Origin: Plantago major
Taxonomy: Eukaryota; Streptophyta; Magnoliopsida; Lamiales; Plantaginaceae
Assembly: GCA_026545765.1 (NCBI GenBank)
Contig: CM048841.1
Span: 99,901,352 to 99,965,351 of the forward strand
Reading direction: 5' to 3'
Length of the DNA: 64,000 nucleotides
Below the pieces are notes generated by a model. It searched no databases. It had not been told where the DNA came from and was given only the letters and a program-made list of their open reading frames with translations. Below are positions 1 through 10,379 of this stretch, piece by piece. Within the stretch, counting starts at the first letter, position 1; each line of letters starts with the position of its first letter. The translations under genes and the position numbers were made by a program.

Positions 1-2
1 GT

Positions 3-68
3 GCAAATGAACTCGACGATAAGGGCTTGGATGCAATCAGGCTGGTAGGCCTCTCTGGGACATCCTAA
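3..68 (+). CDS. possible C-terminal end of an upstream gene
   Basis: The window opens with 21 sense codons in one frame followed by TAA (ANELDDKGLDAIRLVGLSG..). The composition looks protein-like, and the DNA turns A+T-rich right after the stop, as a plant 3' UTR would. I do not recognise the family. A stretch this short could be chance, so this is only a candidate for the last exon of a gene lying mostly outside the window. Confidence 0.2.
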   Translation, partial: ANELDDKGLDAIRLVGLSGTS

Positions 69-658
69 GGCAACCTTCCCCATGTTTGATGCTAATTTTG
101 GTTAGTGAGCAGAAAAGTTAGATATATATAATCTGCTTCAGAATGTACTTGATTTGGTTCCAATGTATGTGTATACTAGCTAGCTACTTATAGTTAGGCA
201 GCATGTGCGTGTATCAACTTTTTGCACAATTCTAATAGTATAAGTGTATAAGATAAGATTCCATCATTATAAACTTTAATTTTATATGTATATATAAACA
301 TTGAAAATCAAAAAAATTGAACTATAATATTAATATATAGTTCTTCATTATCTGATCATTTGGTACAAGTGAGCTAAGATTGATCATTATGATCTCCTTA
401 GTTATATGTTCTGTCTAGGTCCATGCACAATATTGATTGATAAGCTTGGCATGTTATTGGCAGAGATTCACAGAATTAATAAGTTGAATGGTCATGCAAC
501 ATGATAGATGTTTATCATTTGTCAAATACAGTACAACTCATCTTTGCATTATTGCCTATATAAATGCAATCGCTTACTCACGCATCACTACTTTTATTTA
601 CTAGTTAGCTTTTCTTTTAGTCAAAAGTCCAACCAATGGTTCGATTGAACTAGTTATT

Positions 659-782
659 CCCTACCGCATGCTGCACTACCTTCTGGTGCTTTAAAGGTTG
701 TATTATAGTTGTACCATATGCATTAAATGTTATACTGTACAACACATTAAAGCACCAGGAAGTAGTGCATCATGCTGTAGGG
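659..782. repeat. 124 nt near-perfect hairpin (foldback MITE or small-RNA precursor)
   Basis: Two 36-base arms (659-694 and 747-782) are complementary except for four positions and enclose a 52-base loop. The arms start CCCTAC.GCATG.TGCACTAC and end CTGGTGCTTTAA. TTGAACTAG occurs on both sides within about 20 bases, which may be a degraded target duplication. It is either a very small MITE or a MIRNA-like precursor. No other copy was seen in this window. Confidence 0.6.
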
Positions 783-820
783 TAGAAAAAACCTTGAACT
801 AGCTAGTTTCTAAAATAGTA

Positions 821-1135
821 CTTCCTCCGTTCCGGGAATAGCTTCTCGTTTGCTTTATTGGTCAATAAAATAAGGAAAGTGATTGACTTGAATAGAATAA
901 TAATAAATAATGAATAAAAAGTGATAGTGGGTTGTTAAAAGTGGAATGTTGAATATTATTTAAACTAAGAAAGAATAAAGAATTAATAAAGTAGAGATAG
1001 TGGGTTGATAAAGTTGTAAATATGAGTGTTTATGTGGGTATTAGTTGAGTGGGGTTTACCAAAAATAGTAATGAAAAGTTTTTCGTGGAATGATTAAAAT
1101 GGTAAAATGGGAAGTTTGCCATGGGACTGGGGAAG
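821..1135. mobile_element. Stowaway-like MITE
   Basis: The left end CTTCCTCCGTTCCGGG follows a TA, and the degenerate right end GGGACTGGGGAAG is followed by TA. The interior is A+T-rich and noncoding (315 bp). Short terminal inverted repeats and a TA target duplication are the Tc1/mariner-Stowaway hallmarks. It lies 250 bp upstream of the glyoxalase start. Confidence 0.65.
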
Positions 1136-1317
1136 TAGTGAAGTAGTACAAGCTAGCTATGGTCATTATGTGTGGAAATGTTCAACAGTCCATGAAAATA
1201 ACCCGGCCGGTCCATTATCGGAAGCCTTAAATCTAAATGGGCTCGTCCACCAAGTCTTAAAATACATTTGGACCCAATCAGATAATCAACTCTACGATAA
1301 TAGTAGTACACGAGAGA

Positions 1318-1347
1318 AGATATATATATGTGTATATATATATAGAG
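1318..1347 (+). promoter_or_regulatory. TATA-rich core promoter of the glyoxalase gene
   Basis: An alternating TA/GT run containing TATATATATAGAGG ends 44 bases before the glyoxalase ATG. Its place just upstream of a short 5' leader suggests the core promoter. Such runs are common, so the assignment is inferred from position only. Confidence 0.35.
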
Positions 1348-1390
1348 GCAGCAAACGCAACGATTTAACTACCATACCACAGGTTCAAAA

Positions 1391-4049
1391 ATGGCGTTTC
1401 AGTTTCCCTCTGCTAAATCTCTCTTCTGTTGCAACAGATCATCATCTTCTTCTTCTTCTTCGATGAATTACAAGCACAAAATTGTCTGCGCTTCTGCTGA
1501 AAACCCGTCTCGCAGGCTCACGCTTTTCCAGCTCACCACCGGTATGCCCTTAAAAACACCTCAATTTTCCCAAAAAAAGTTCACTTTCTTCAAATTGCAT
1601 TTGCATTTTTAGCAGACATTACATTACTGTATGGAATCTATTGATATTAGTTACTACATACTTGATTATCGTTATCGATTTCTCTGATTTGTATTAAGAA
1701 ATTGGGGCTTAACATGATGATGAGACTCAATTGCAAATGCAGCTCTTCTGTCTCAATCACAGTTACTTTCTGCAAATGCAAACTTGGTTTCTGATGGCTA
1801 TAAGTTAGAAGCATCAATTCCGGATGTAGCTCAAGCAACCACGTCCTCGATTGAACAAGGCTTTGCAGAATGGGTACGAAATGATAGGAGACGAATGCTA
1901 CATGTTGTTTATCGTGTTGGGGACCTTGACAAGACCATAAAGTACGTTGATAACTCTTTAATTCTAGTTTAACTTCAATTACAATTGGTTTTCGTGTTGC
2001 CAAAAATATGAAAATGCTGGTCACGTAGCGTGTGATCTGAAAGTGCGTCTGGCTAAATTTTCATTACTGGTTTTCAGGGATATGTGTGGTTTACAAGGGT
2101 GATTTTAATATTGAATGAACGGCACAGTAGTTTGTTGTTAAACTTTGAAGGTATAGCTCTTGGAACCATGTTCTCTTGAAGTGAAAGATTTGAATTAAAG
2201 TAGAAACACAACCAGTCTAAAAAATGGATGCAAGCAGTGTTTTACCTGTATGGCTTACACTGAGTTTGCAGTTCAAGCTTTTGAGCCTGTTAAATGTGAC
2301 TGGCTGCAGATTCTACACCGAGTGTTTAGGCATGAAAGTATTGAGGCAACGTGACATCCCTGAGGATGGATATTCAAATGCATTCCTTGGATATGGGCCT
2401 GAAGAGTCAAACTTTGCCATGGAACTTACTTATAGTATGTCACTTCAGTTACTGAATAGCATGTCTGGTGGTTTGGCTGCAGATTTTTGCTGACTTTGGT
2501 TGTTTCCAGACTATGGAACTGACAAATATGATGTTGGACCAGGATTTGGACATTTTGGTTTCAAAGTTGAGAACGTAAGTTTAAAAGGTTCAAAAGAATA
2601 TCACTAAGGATTTGTTTTTCACATTTGCTGCGATATTTGCAATCATTATAGTTCATATTGGTGTTATGGTAACTCACTGCATCATTCTGAATTCTCTTAA
2701 CTATTGTTATCAAACTGCAGTATGGGAAGTGTAGGATGCTCCTGTGCGTGCATTTCAAATGTAATTACTAACTTTTATTTTTACTAAACTTGTGATGCAG
2801 GTAGCAAAACTGGCCAACATTGCGAAACTGAAGGGTGCAAGAGTGACTCAGGAACCTCACAGGGAGGAATATGGAGATACAGTTGTTTCTTTTGTTAATG
2901 ATCCTGATGGCTATACATGCAAGATTATGGAGAGATGGCCTACATCAGAGCCTCTATGTCAAGTAATGCTTAGAGTAGGAGACCTTGACCGTTCAATCGA
3001 TTTCTATAAAAAGGTAAACTGAATATACTATTCATTTAGCAGAATTCAGTTTCCTATACATATTTGTATGGTTTACTTTCTATTTAGAGTTCTAATTCTC
3101 ATCTTATATGAACTTGTTAAGGCTTATGGCATGGAGCTTTTTCAGAAGAAGGATTATCCTGAATACAAAGTAAGTTGATGGCTTGAGACTTTACATGATA
3201 CCCTCCTATATTATGCTAAGATTGGTTTACATTCGAAACCATATTCCCGAATTTCCCATGATGTTTGTGAATTGTGAATATGATGCTTCCATTTCATTCC
3301 TATCAAACTTAACAGGTACATCATTTATCATGTAATTGATGGCATTTTGTTTCTGCGAGATTCTACGTATTTTGCAACATGCGTTTAACTGAACACATGA
3401 CATCCTTCTATGATTTTGCATCATGTACTTTCCATCCAGTTTGCAAAAGCCATCATGGGCTATGGCCCTGAAGATAATAATGCAGTGTTGGAGTTGACAT
3501 ATAATTATGGCGTGAGAGAGTATGACAAAGGAAACGGTTATGGCCAGGTAGATTTCTAACTTCATTCTTCACAACATGATGATTCCAAGTATTGGCTCGG
3601 ACAGCTCTACATCTTTTTCAGAATTCTTACGCCATAAGCTGGATTAGTTCAAACCGTCATGATAAAGAAGATTTATCATGTTTCTTGACTACAGATAGCC
3701 ATCGGTACAGATGACGTTTACAAAACTGCAGAGGCAATAAAATCATGTGGAGGTACAATCATTCGTGAACCTGGACCCTTGCCAGGTTTAAATACCAAGA
3801 TTACTTTGTGCTTGGATCCTGATGGTTGGAAAACGGTAGGCTATTCAATTTGCTCAAAATAAAATGTGTATTTTCTCCTTTCCTCATCATATACTTCACA
3901 CTTCACGATTGTGTATTCCAAAGGAGCTTCTAAGTTCTAACCCCTGGTTAACTGGTTTTGTATGAATCGTTTAAGATGTTAAGTTAATCTCGTTGACATG
4001 GCAGGTCTTTGTTGATAACATTGATTTTATGAAGGAGCTGGAACTATAA
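1391..4049 (+). CDS. GLYI: glyoxalase I (lactoylglutathione lyase), plastid-type, two VOC domains
   Basis: It isomerises the hemithioacetal of methylglyoxal and glutathione to S-lactoylglutathione, the first step of methylglyoxal detoxification. Nine exons: 1391-1541, 1743-1941, 2310-2434, 2510-2574, 2801-3013, 3122-3169, 3440-3547, 3695-3835, 4005-4049. They sum to 1095 bases (364 aa) with every junction in phase. Residues 1-60 are Ser/Arg-rich and look like a plastid transit peptide. Two tandem VOC domains follow: the first from LHVVYRVGDLDKTIK (about residue 103) and the second from CQVMLRVGDLDRSIDFYKK (about 232). Candidate metal ligands are visible: His in the first strand, Glu in MELTYNYG, His in GFGHFGF and Glu in CKIMER. 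The two-domain layout and length match plant Ni/Zn-type GLYI proteins such as the plastid Arabidopsis member. The ATG context (AAAATGGCG) is good. Confidence 0.93.
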
Positions 4050-4247
4050 AGCTTACGCTCTCCAAACTAAACTGATCTGATTTGATCAAATATCCACGTC
4101 ATTTGAAAGTTCACTACCTGAAAATTGTGAGTCACTTGCATCATTGGTTTATCACACTTACCAGTTACCTCTGTTCAGTATGTGCTCGATCATTTTAATT
4201 TCAAAACTATTTAGAGTCGATCATGTTCTCAAAGAAATAGTCTTAAA

Positions 4248-4268
4248 CCCCCCCCCCCCCCCCCCCCC
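4248..4268 (+). repeat. C21 homopolymer in the 3' flank of the glyoxalase gene
   Basis: An uninterrupted run of 21 C lies about 200 bp after the glyoxalase stop. It may fall in the 3' UTR. Long C runs are rare in A+T-rich plant DNA and are prone to length errors in sequencing. Confidence 0.9.
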
Positions 4269-4587
4269 AATCGAGGATTTTTCTCAGCAATATTGGGATA
4301 TGAATATTTTGCAGGTGCTACCTACTGTGCAAAACGAGAAATACACATGTCACTGGTAAGAATATGTATGAATTCATGCAGAATTTGATGTTTGGATCAT
4401 TTTCTTTGTTTGTAAGCATTCAAAACTGTGGTGCAATTAAAATATGATATGAATCATATGATGTATTTAGCGCCTATACCAGATATTATATATTGTTGTA
4501 TGAATTAACAAAGAAATTAAGTGTAAAAGTTGATTCTCCCAAATCCATATTGTCAAATTACCAACTGATCATTGTGCATGTATATTA

Positions 4588-4839
4588 CTCCCTCCGTCCC
4601 GGAGAACTTCATACATTAGGGTTAGCGTGCTGTTTTATGCGAAAAGTTAAAATAATAATAGAATATATAAAAGGTGGGAAAAAAGTGTACTTTTAGTGGC
4701 AAAAGGTGTAATTTGAGTGTAAAGTTGAGATTGTTTATTATATGCTGGGTGTGGGGTAGCTTCCTTTTTTGGTAATGTATGAAGTTCTGTGGGACGATTG
4801 AAAATGGCAAATGTATAAAGTTCTGCGGGACGGATGGAG
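4588..4839. mobile_element. Stowaway MITE
   Basis: CTCCCTCCGTCCCGGAGAAC at the left and its near-complement ending GGGACGGATGGAG at the right are flanked by TA duplications (252 bp). The inner repeat extends to about 30 bases (..GAACTTCATACATT / ..TGTATAAAGTTC). It has no coding potential. Confidence 0.85.
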
Positions 4840-5414
4840 TAATATTCTCTCAAGTCTGAAGTGACTGTTTGCTGGAATTTCTGATTATTTTGAGGATGAG
4901 GGCTGTAACTGATTCTCAAACAAAGTGATCATTTGTAGAGCATCCAGTAATTTCATTTCAAATAAGTTATTATATTCTGATAATAATTTCTTTGTTTTTA
5001 CGAATTTTGGTTTGTGTTTGTCCATTCTTTTAAGACAGTTAGGGCGCAAGTGTAATCACTGCTACACTTTGAATGAAACATGGGTCTTCTATTGTCAGTT
5101 GCGATGTCACCCTGACTAACGTTAGTTATCTATTTTAAACCATTAGATGATAAATTTAACCGTTGAGATTGTTTGACATGCTACCTGTTGCACTAAGTGT
5201 TGTAATTTAATGTTGCTACTATTGCACTAGTGTTGCACAGGATGTTGCTCTTATCATTCACTATCATTTTAAAATTAATTTTAAAATTTTAGTATATATA
5301 TTAAGTACTAAAAAACTAATAATTTTACACAAAACTAAATGTATTAAAACAATAAATTATTGTGTTCACTATATAGATTATATACTATGGAGACAAGACA
5401 TATAAACTAACTGA

Positions 5415-5765
5415 TGGTGATGGGACAGAGACTTGGGTCTCGTACCTTTCCGACACCTCCGTCCGGCGCTACAACACCGGCTTGGCCGGAATTGTTGGGA
5501 CCGCTCAATCAACTCCGTCTTGTCCGATGTGAAGGTACGTGATAAAATATCGAATGACAACCATTAATGGCGGGTGGCGGTCATTAAATCGCATTTTCAA
5601 TCAAATCGAGCGTTCTGGATTTGATTCATGAACTGAAATTCGACATTTACTAGGTTGATGGTAATAACGGGAGTTTAGAACCCTAATTCGATTTCGGAAC
5701 GGTAAAATTGTTTTTCGGAAAACTTAATTGGATTTACGGGGACCGGATTGAGGTTTTTCGAAACT
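5415..5765. repeat. left arm of a diverged ~350 bp inverted repeat
   Basis: Its reverse complement matches 7345-7715 in several blocks and in the same order: CCTCAATCCGGTCCC, CCGTTCCGAAATCGAAT, GCCATTAATGG, ACCTTCACATCGG and GCCGGTGTTGT. The segment is locally GC-rich and non-coding. The arms are about 1.6 kb apart. It could be the long inverted ends of an old DNA transposon, or two copies of one repeat inserted in opposite directions. Confidence 0.6.
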
Positions 5766-5891
5766 ACAAGGACTAATGTTTGAGAATTAGGGTGACACCA
5801 GGTACCAGAGTGTAATTTATAATTAAATCATTTAATTTTAGACAGATATATGGTTGGACGTCAAATTGAACCTGTATGTCATTTGTTCTAA

Positions 5892-6391
5892 GACCACTCC
5901 CAATCCCATTGGAAGTGGTCGTGGCGGCGGCCATGGCCATGGCTGACCTCCAATTCAGCCGGGCTGAATTGGACGGGTAGTCGCCCCACTTTTTGTGGGC
6001 CAGCACAAGCTGGCCCACTTCTTTATATTTATTTTTTTTACTTTTTTATTTTCATTTAATTATAATTCATAAAATATAAAAGTTACACCGATTTTCATGG
6101 TTTTTCGTTTTCTACAAATAGAGACCACTTTTGACTATATTTTGATTATTTTAAATTTTACGGCTTTTAAACTCGTAATTAAAAATATATTTTTATAAAT
6201 TCAATTTCATTAATTTTAACTTCTAAACACTCTTATAATATGTTAAGCAAATTAAAAAAAATATAAAAAAAATACAAAAAAATAAAATAAAAAACACTAT
6301 TCACGGTCGTCGTTGATGACCTAATGGACAATTTTTTTTCCGTAGTGGTTATTAAATTAGCCGTCGTAAGCACGACCAATTGGGAATGTTC
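5892..6391. mobile_element. Tourist-like (PIF/Harbinger) MITE, 500 bp
   Basis: The left end GACCACTCCCAATCCCATTGG and the reverse complement of the right end, GAACATTCCCAATTGG, match. Both ends are flanked by TAA, the 3 bp target duplication of PIF/Harbinger elements. The interior has a GC-rich patch near the left end (5920-6010) and a long A+T stretch. It lies between the arms of the larger inverted repeat. Confidence 0.6.
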
Positions 6392-6599
6392 TAACCTCCT
6401 TCAATGCAATTGGTTTTTTTTGGCATATTCTTTCTATTTTTTCCAAATGCACTTTATTACTTTAATTAATTTAACTAAATTAGTCTTGCTTGAAATTTAA
6501 TCAAATAAAATATACTTTTATTAAGTCCAATAAATTTATTTAACTTAATTAACTATTTATATAAAAAAAAGTCTTAGGAGACTTACTTATATAATTCAA

Positions 6600-6830
6600 C
6601 AAGTCTCATGAGAAACGGTCTCTAAATAACTTGTCTAGAGACGGTTTATGTTATCAATAAAATCATCCATGTTATTAATCAAAACGTCTATATAGGTAAT
6701 GAAATAAGTCATGTTGTGATATGAAAAAACATCAATGTTGAGAACATAGACATTTTAATTGATAATATCGATGATTTTCTTGAGAACATAGGTTCATATC
6801 TAGATAGAGACCGTCTCTCAGGAGACTTAG
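6600..6830. mobile_element. short inverted-repeat MITE (AAGTCTC ends)
   Basis: AAGTCTCATGAGAAACGG at the left pairs with the reverse complement of the right end, AAGTCTCCTGAGAGACGG, and the match continues through GTCTCT. The interior repeats words such as AACATAGAC and is noncoding. The superfamily is not clear because no clean target duplication is visible. Confidence 0.55.
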
Positions 6831-6831
6831 A

Positions 6832-6930
6832 CTCTGTTCTCTTCGTCTGAAAATCCATTAATTTAAATCAGTCAATTCAGTTTAGTTCAGATCACTTCAA
6901 TTTAGTTCAGTTCAGACGAAGAGAGCAGAG
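6832..6930. mobile_element. 99 bp foldback MITE (TTCGTCTGAA family), copy 1
   Basis: CTCTGTTCTCTTCGTCTGAA at the left is almost perfectly complementary to TTCAGACGAAGAGAGCAGAG at the right, around a centre of repeated TTCAGTT. A second, more diverged copy lies at 42372-42477, so this is a family and not a chance hairpin. Confidence 0.65.
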
Positions 6931-7344
6931 CTTTACTCAATATAATTATATTCACATTAATATAGCTAATACATTATATTTAACAATCCAATTGGTATCT
7001 TTCACGATAACTCATAATAATAGGTATAACAATCGCATTGATATCTGATATATTGGACTTAATTCATTAAGGCCATAAATGAGAGTGCATTTGGACCGAA
7101 TTGAAAACAAAATCTATATGTAAAAGGCCGGCCGAAAAATCAAAATAAAACTCAATTGCAACTAAGAAGAATCGAACCTGTTACCAAATGCTTAAAAGAT
7201 GACTGACTTAAACAACTGCGCTGATTACCTCCTATTGCCCTAAAAGGATCCGATAAATGAACTTTAATCTTCTGTAGTTTCGATCTGCAGCTGAAAATTG
7301 CATTTCTGGTCCCTGGATCACCTTAATTCCCAAAAGACAGCCCT

Positions 7345-7715
7345 TTGAGTTACCAAAAACCTCAATTCGGTCCCTGTAACTTGATTAGAATTTCCAAAAA
7401 CCGTTCCGAAATCAAATCAAGGTTCTGAACTTCCATTCTTATTGAAAGACACTCATTCTCCTTTCGACTACTTCAACACCTTGGTCGTCTGTTGGAATAA
7501 ATCTTAACGGATTAGACATTTGAAGAGCCATGTGAAGCTCAATGGACGCCATTAATGGCCGCCTTAGTTTCGAGGTTTTCTCGATCTTGAATGTACCTTC
7601 ACATCGGGATGATTGAGACGCTCGTGACTATCGGATGTGTAAGATTCCGGCAAGCCAGTGTTGTCGCGGCTTACGGGCGGTGGTGGTCGACTCGTCGGGG
7701 AAGGTGCAGATCGAC
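7345..7715. repeat. right arm of the diverged inverted repeat
   Basis: This is the partner of the 5415-5765 arm in opposite orientation. Shared blocks include CCTCAATTCGGTCCC, CCGTTCCGAAATCAAAT, GCCATTAATGGCCG, GTACCTTCACATCGG and GCCAGTGTTGT. Spacing between blocks differs by indels, so the copies are old. No reading frame of note is present. Confidence 0.6.
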
Positions 7716-8551
7716 CCAGTTGTTTCATACTTGATTTGATTGGACACCTCTTCTAGAATTCTATTCTTGTTTAATTAAGATGTTTAATTGAAATTTTACT
7801 TTATTAAAAAAAGAATTAAAATTTTATAAAAATGATATTTTTCCTAAATAAAGGATCAACAAGTAGAAGGTTATGGCAATGAGGAAATTTAATGTATTAC
7901 ACTTAAATCCATGGCGATAGTTATGACGATTTCGTTGGTGATAGAAAAACTAATGAAACATCGGTGGATCTAGTAAAATCTAAAAAGAAATAAAACATTG
8001 GTGCATCTAGTAAAATTAAAAGGAAGTAAAACTGTAAAAGGTAATATCTCCATGATGTGTCACTTTGTCTTTATCGAATGTAGAGAAAATATCTTAACAA
8101 TGGGTAATACTAGTAGTTTACGTTAAAAGTGCAGAGCTGTTGATGATGACAAACATAAGAAAATGAAAGCGTATACAATATTTAATAATGAAAAATCGAA
8201 TCACGCGCAAGGCGGATGCCAAATTTGGTTTCTACTTTATTATTCCAACTTAGTGGCAACTATGTACCGACGGTTGCTTTCAAATAGTGCCACCCAGAGA
8301 TGTTGACAATCCTTTTTAAAAATCAGTTACTCTTTTGTTTTTTCCTTTTTTCAACGAAAAATAAAAAAGTAAGCAAACGCCCAAATATCTTGCAACAAAT
8401 ATTATCTCGTTTCTTTTCTGGTATTATTAATAATAATAATAATATAATAATAATATCGATCGGTTTAAGGTTTTGATTCTATGATTTAATAGGAATCAAT
8501 AGATGCTAGTAGATCATCAGAGAAATGTAACATGTTATTAACATGTACTTA

Positions 8552-8784
8552 GGCTTCATTTGGTTTGAGGGGAAATGGGAGAAAAGAAAAAAAATAGGGG
8601 AAAATAAGATTTTCATGAAAAATGTGAGGGAAAAATAACTTTCCTTATTTTGTGGAGATATGTGTATCTTGTATAGATTTTGATGAATTTTTCAGGATTT
8701 TCTAAGAACTACCAAATGGTGGAAAATAATATTTTTCCCTATTTTTTTTCTTTTTTTTCATTTTCCGTCAAACCAAATGAAGCC
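8552..8784. mobile_element. Tourist-like (PIF/Harbinger) MITE, family copy 1
   Basis: Perfect inverted ends GGCTTCATTTGGTTTGA / TCAAACCAAATGAAGCC are flanked by the 3 bp duplication TTA (233 bp). The copy at 60293-60528 is clearly homologous along its full length and has a TAA duplication. Both are noncoding. Confidence 0.85.
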
Positions 8785-10199
8785 TTAGAGTTAACAAATG
8801 GGAGTTCACATCGCTTCTCATGTGTAAGTTGTTATGGTCATTGCTTCTGCACATGAACCATTTTACTAGAATAACCCAAATTTTCAATGCACGAATATTA
8901 TATATCATCAACTTGAACCTGTTTCATACTAGATTATGAGTTATTTTCATCGTATTATTTATGTTACTAACCTATAGTAAGTTGTGAAATTAATTGATTT
9001 ATAATAATGGTCTAACATGCAACCTATTATATTTCTGGGTCATTCTTTTTTTTTTTAGAATATCACTATTATAATCATATTATATAGAAATAATATATCA
9101 TTCATATCGTTGAAAGTCTTAATTAATTTGTTGGTGTAGAAGATAATGCCATTGATTCTTAAAATCATATATGTTGAAGATTTTCAGAAGCATTCACGAT
9201 TGGACTTTGATCTTGTAAATTTATCAATATATAGTATATAGTAAGTAGTATTAATTAATTAATTAATATATATATATAGGTTCCCTTCCCTGTAAGTAAT
9301 TATATAGTACTAAACAGTTTGAGTATTAGAATGAAAATGTGTTATGGTGAATTTAATAATCTCCACAGGTGGGAGGAATAAGAAATTATGTATCCAATAA
9401 TTAATAATGAGAGTGTAGGGGTGGTTTTTTTGAGGAACCTGAGTGGGGGGCACAAATGAGATCCTATTGAACATGAGGACACGTACAAATTTTCCATTAG
9501 TGGATTTGTTATACTCCAGTTTTATTTCCAGTGGTCTCACACTCTCACTGTAGCAGTGGGTCCCCGGAGTCGAATTTGTGATCTACTACCCATTTTTGGG
9601 TGTGGTACCGTGTGGTGGGGTGGGGTGGTGATCTACTACCCATTTTTCCATTTTGAGTTTCCCAATAAAAACTTCTTGTAATTTCTTTTTTTGGCAACCA
9701 CCTACCCAACTAAAACATTAAATATACTTAAAATTAAACCCACTAACATTATTTTATCCAACTTTAAAAATCAATTTGAGGGACCCACTAGTACTATTTT
9801 GTCCAAAAGTAATACATACCTTATTTTTCCCACAAAAAAGTAAACGAAAATCTATTCTCGGGACGGAGTAAGTACTATTTTTGAGGAACATGAGGACACA
9901 TTACAAATTTTCTACATAATGGAACCGAAAAGCAAGGAGCCAAATCGATTGCATGCAACCAAACTGATCGATCCCAGTTGAAGCAACTGAAGAAGAATAG
10001 TACTCCCTCCGTTCCAAAGAAATCTTTCCATTTTACTATTTTGCGGTCAACGTGTTCGACTGTAACCTCAAATTACTCTTAAACTATAATAGTAAATAAT
10101 TTAATAAAATAATATATAATGAAAATTTAATTATTTTAATATATGGTTATGGCACCATACAAAACAAGCAGGTGTCACCTCACTTTGATGATATGTACT
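8785..10199. other. gene-free A+T-rich spacer with broken Stowaway ends
   Basis: No plausible coding exon was found. There is one solitary right end (GGGACGGAGTAAG, near 9858-9870) and one solitary left end (TACTCCCTCCGTTCC, 10002-10016) of Stowaway-type MITEs, each without a visible partner. A short TAAT/TATA simple repeat lies near 9250-9280. CATTTTTGGGTGTGG-like words recur around 9590-9650. Confidence 0.6.
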
Positions 10200-10379
10200 C
10201 CTATTTAGCATCGCATAGCATCGGAGAGAGTGAGCTTGCGAGCTAGCATTGCTCCTTCCTTCTTTCCTTTCCTTTCCTTTCCTTCCTATTAATACATAAA
10301 ATAAATATACTAGTAGTATCTCTTCTCTCTGACTTTCATTTCATTTCATTTCAACCCCATCATCGATCGATCGATCGTC
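10200..10379 (+). promoter_or_regulatory. promoter and pyrimidine-rich 5' leader of the NPF gene
   Basis: A CTTTCC-repeat tract (about 10257-10286) is followed by TATTAATACATAAAATAAATA, TTTCATTTCATTTC repeats and a GATCGATCGATCG run that ends at the ATG. Pyrimidine-rich leaders are common in strongly expressed plant genes. The transcription start cannot be fixed from the sequence. Confidence 0.4.

Noticed and set aside
1107-1466. 119-codon ATG frame upstream of and over the glyoxalase start
   Set aside because: It overlaps a Stowaway end and the true exon 1 in another frame, with no protein-like pattern.
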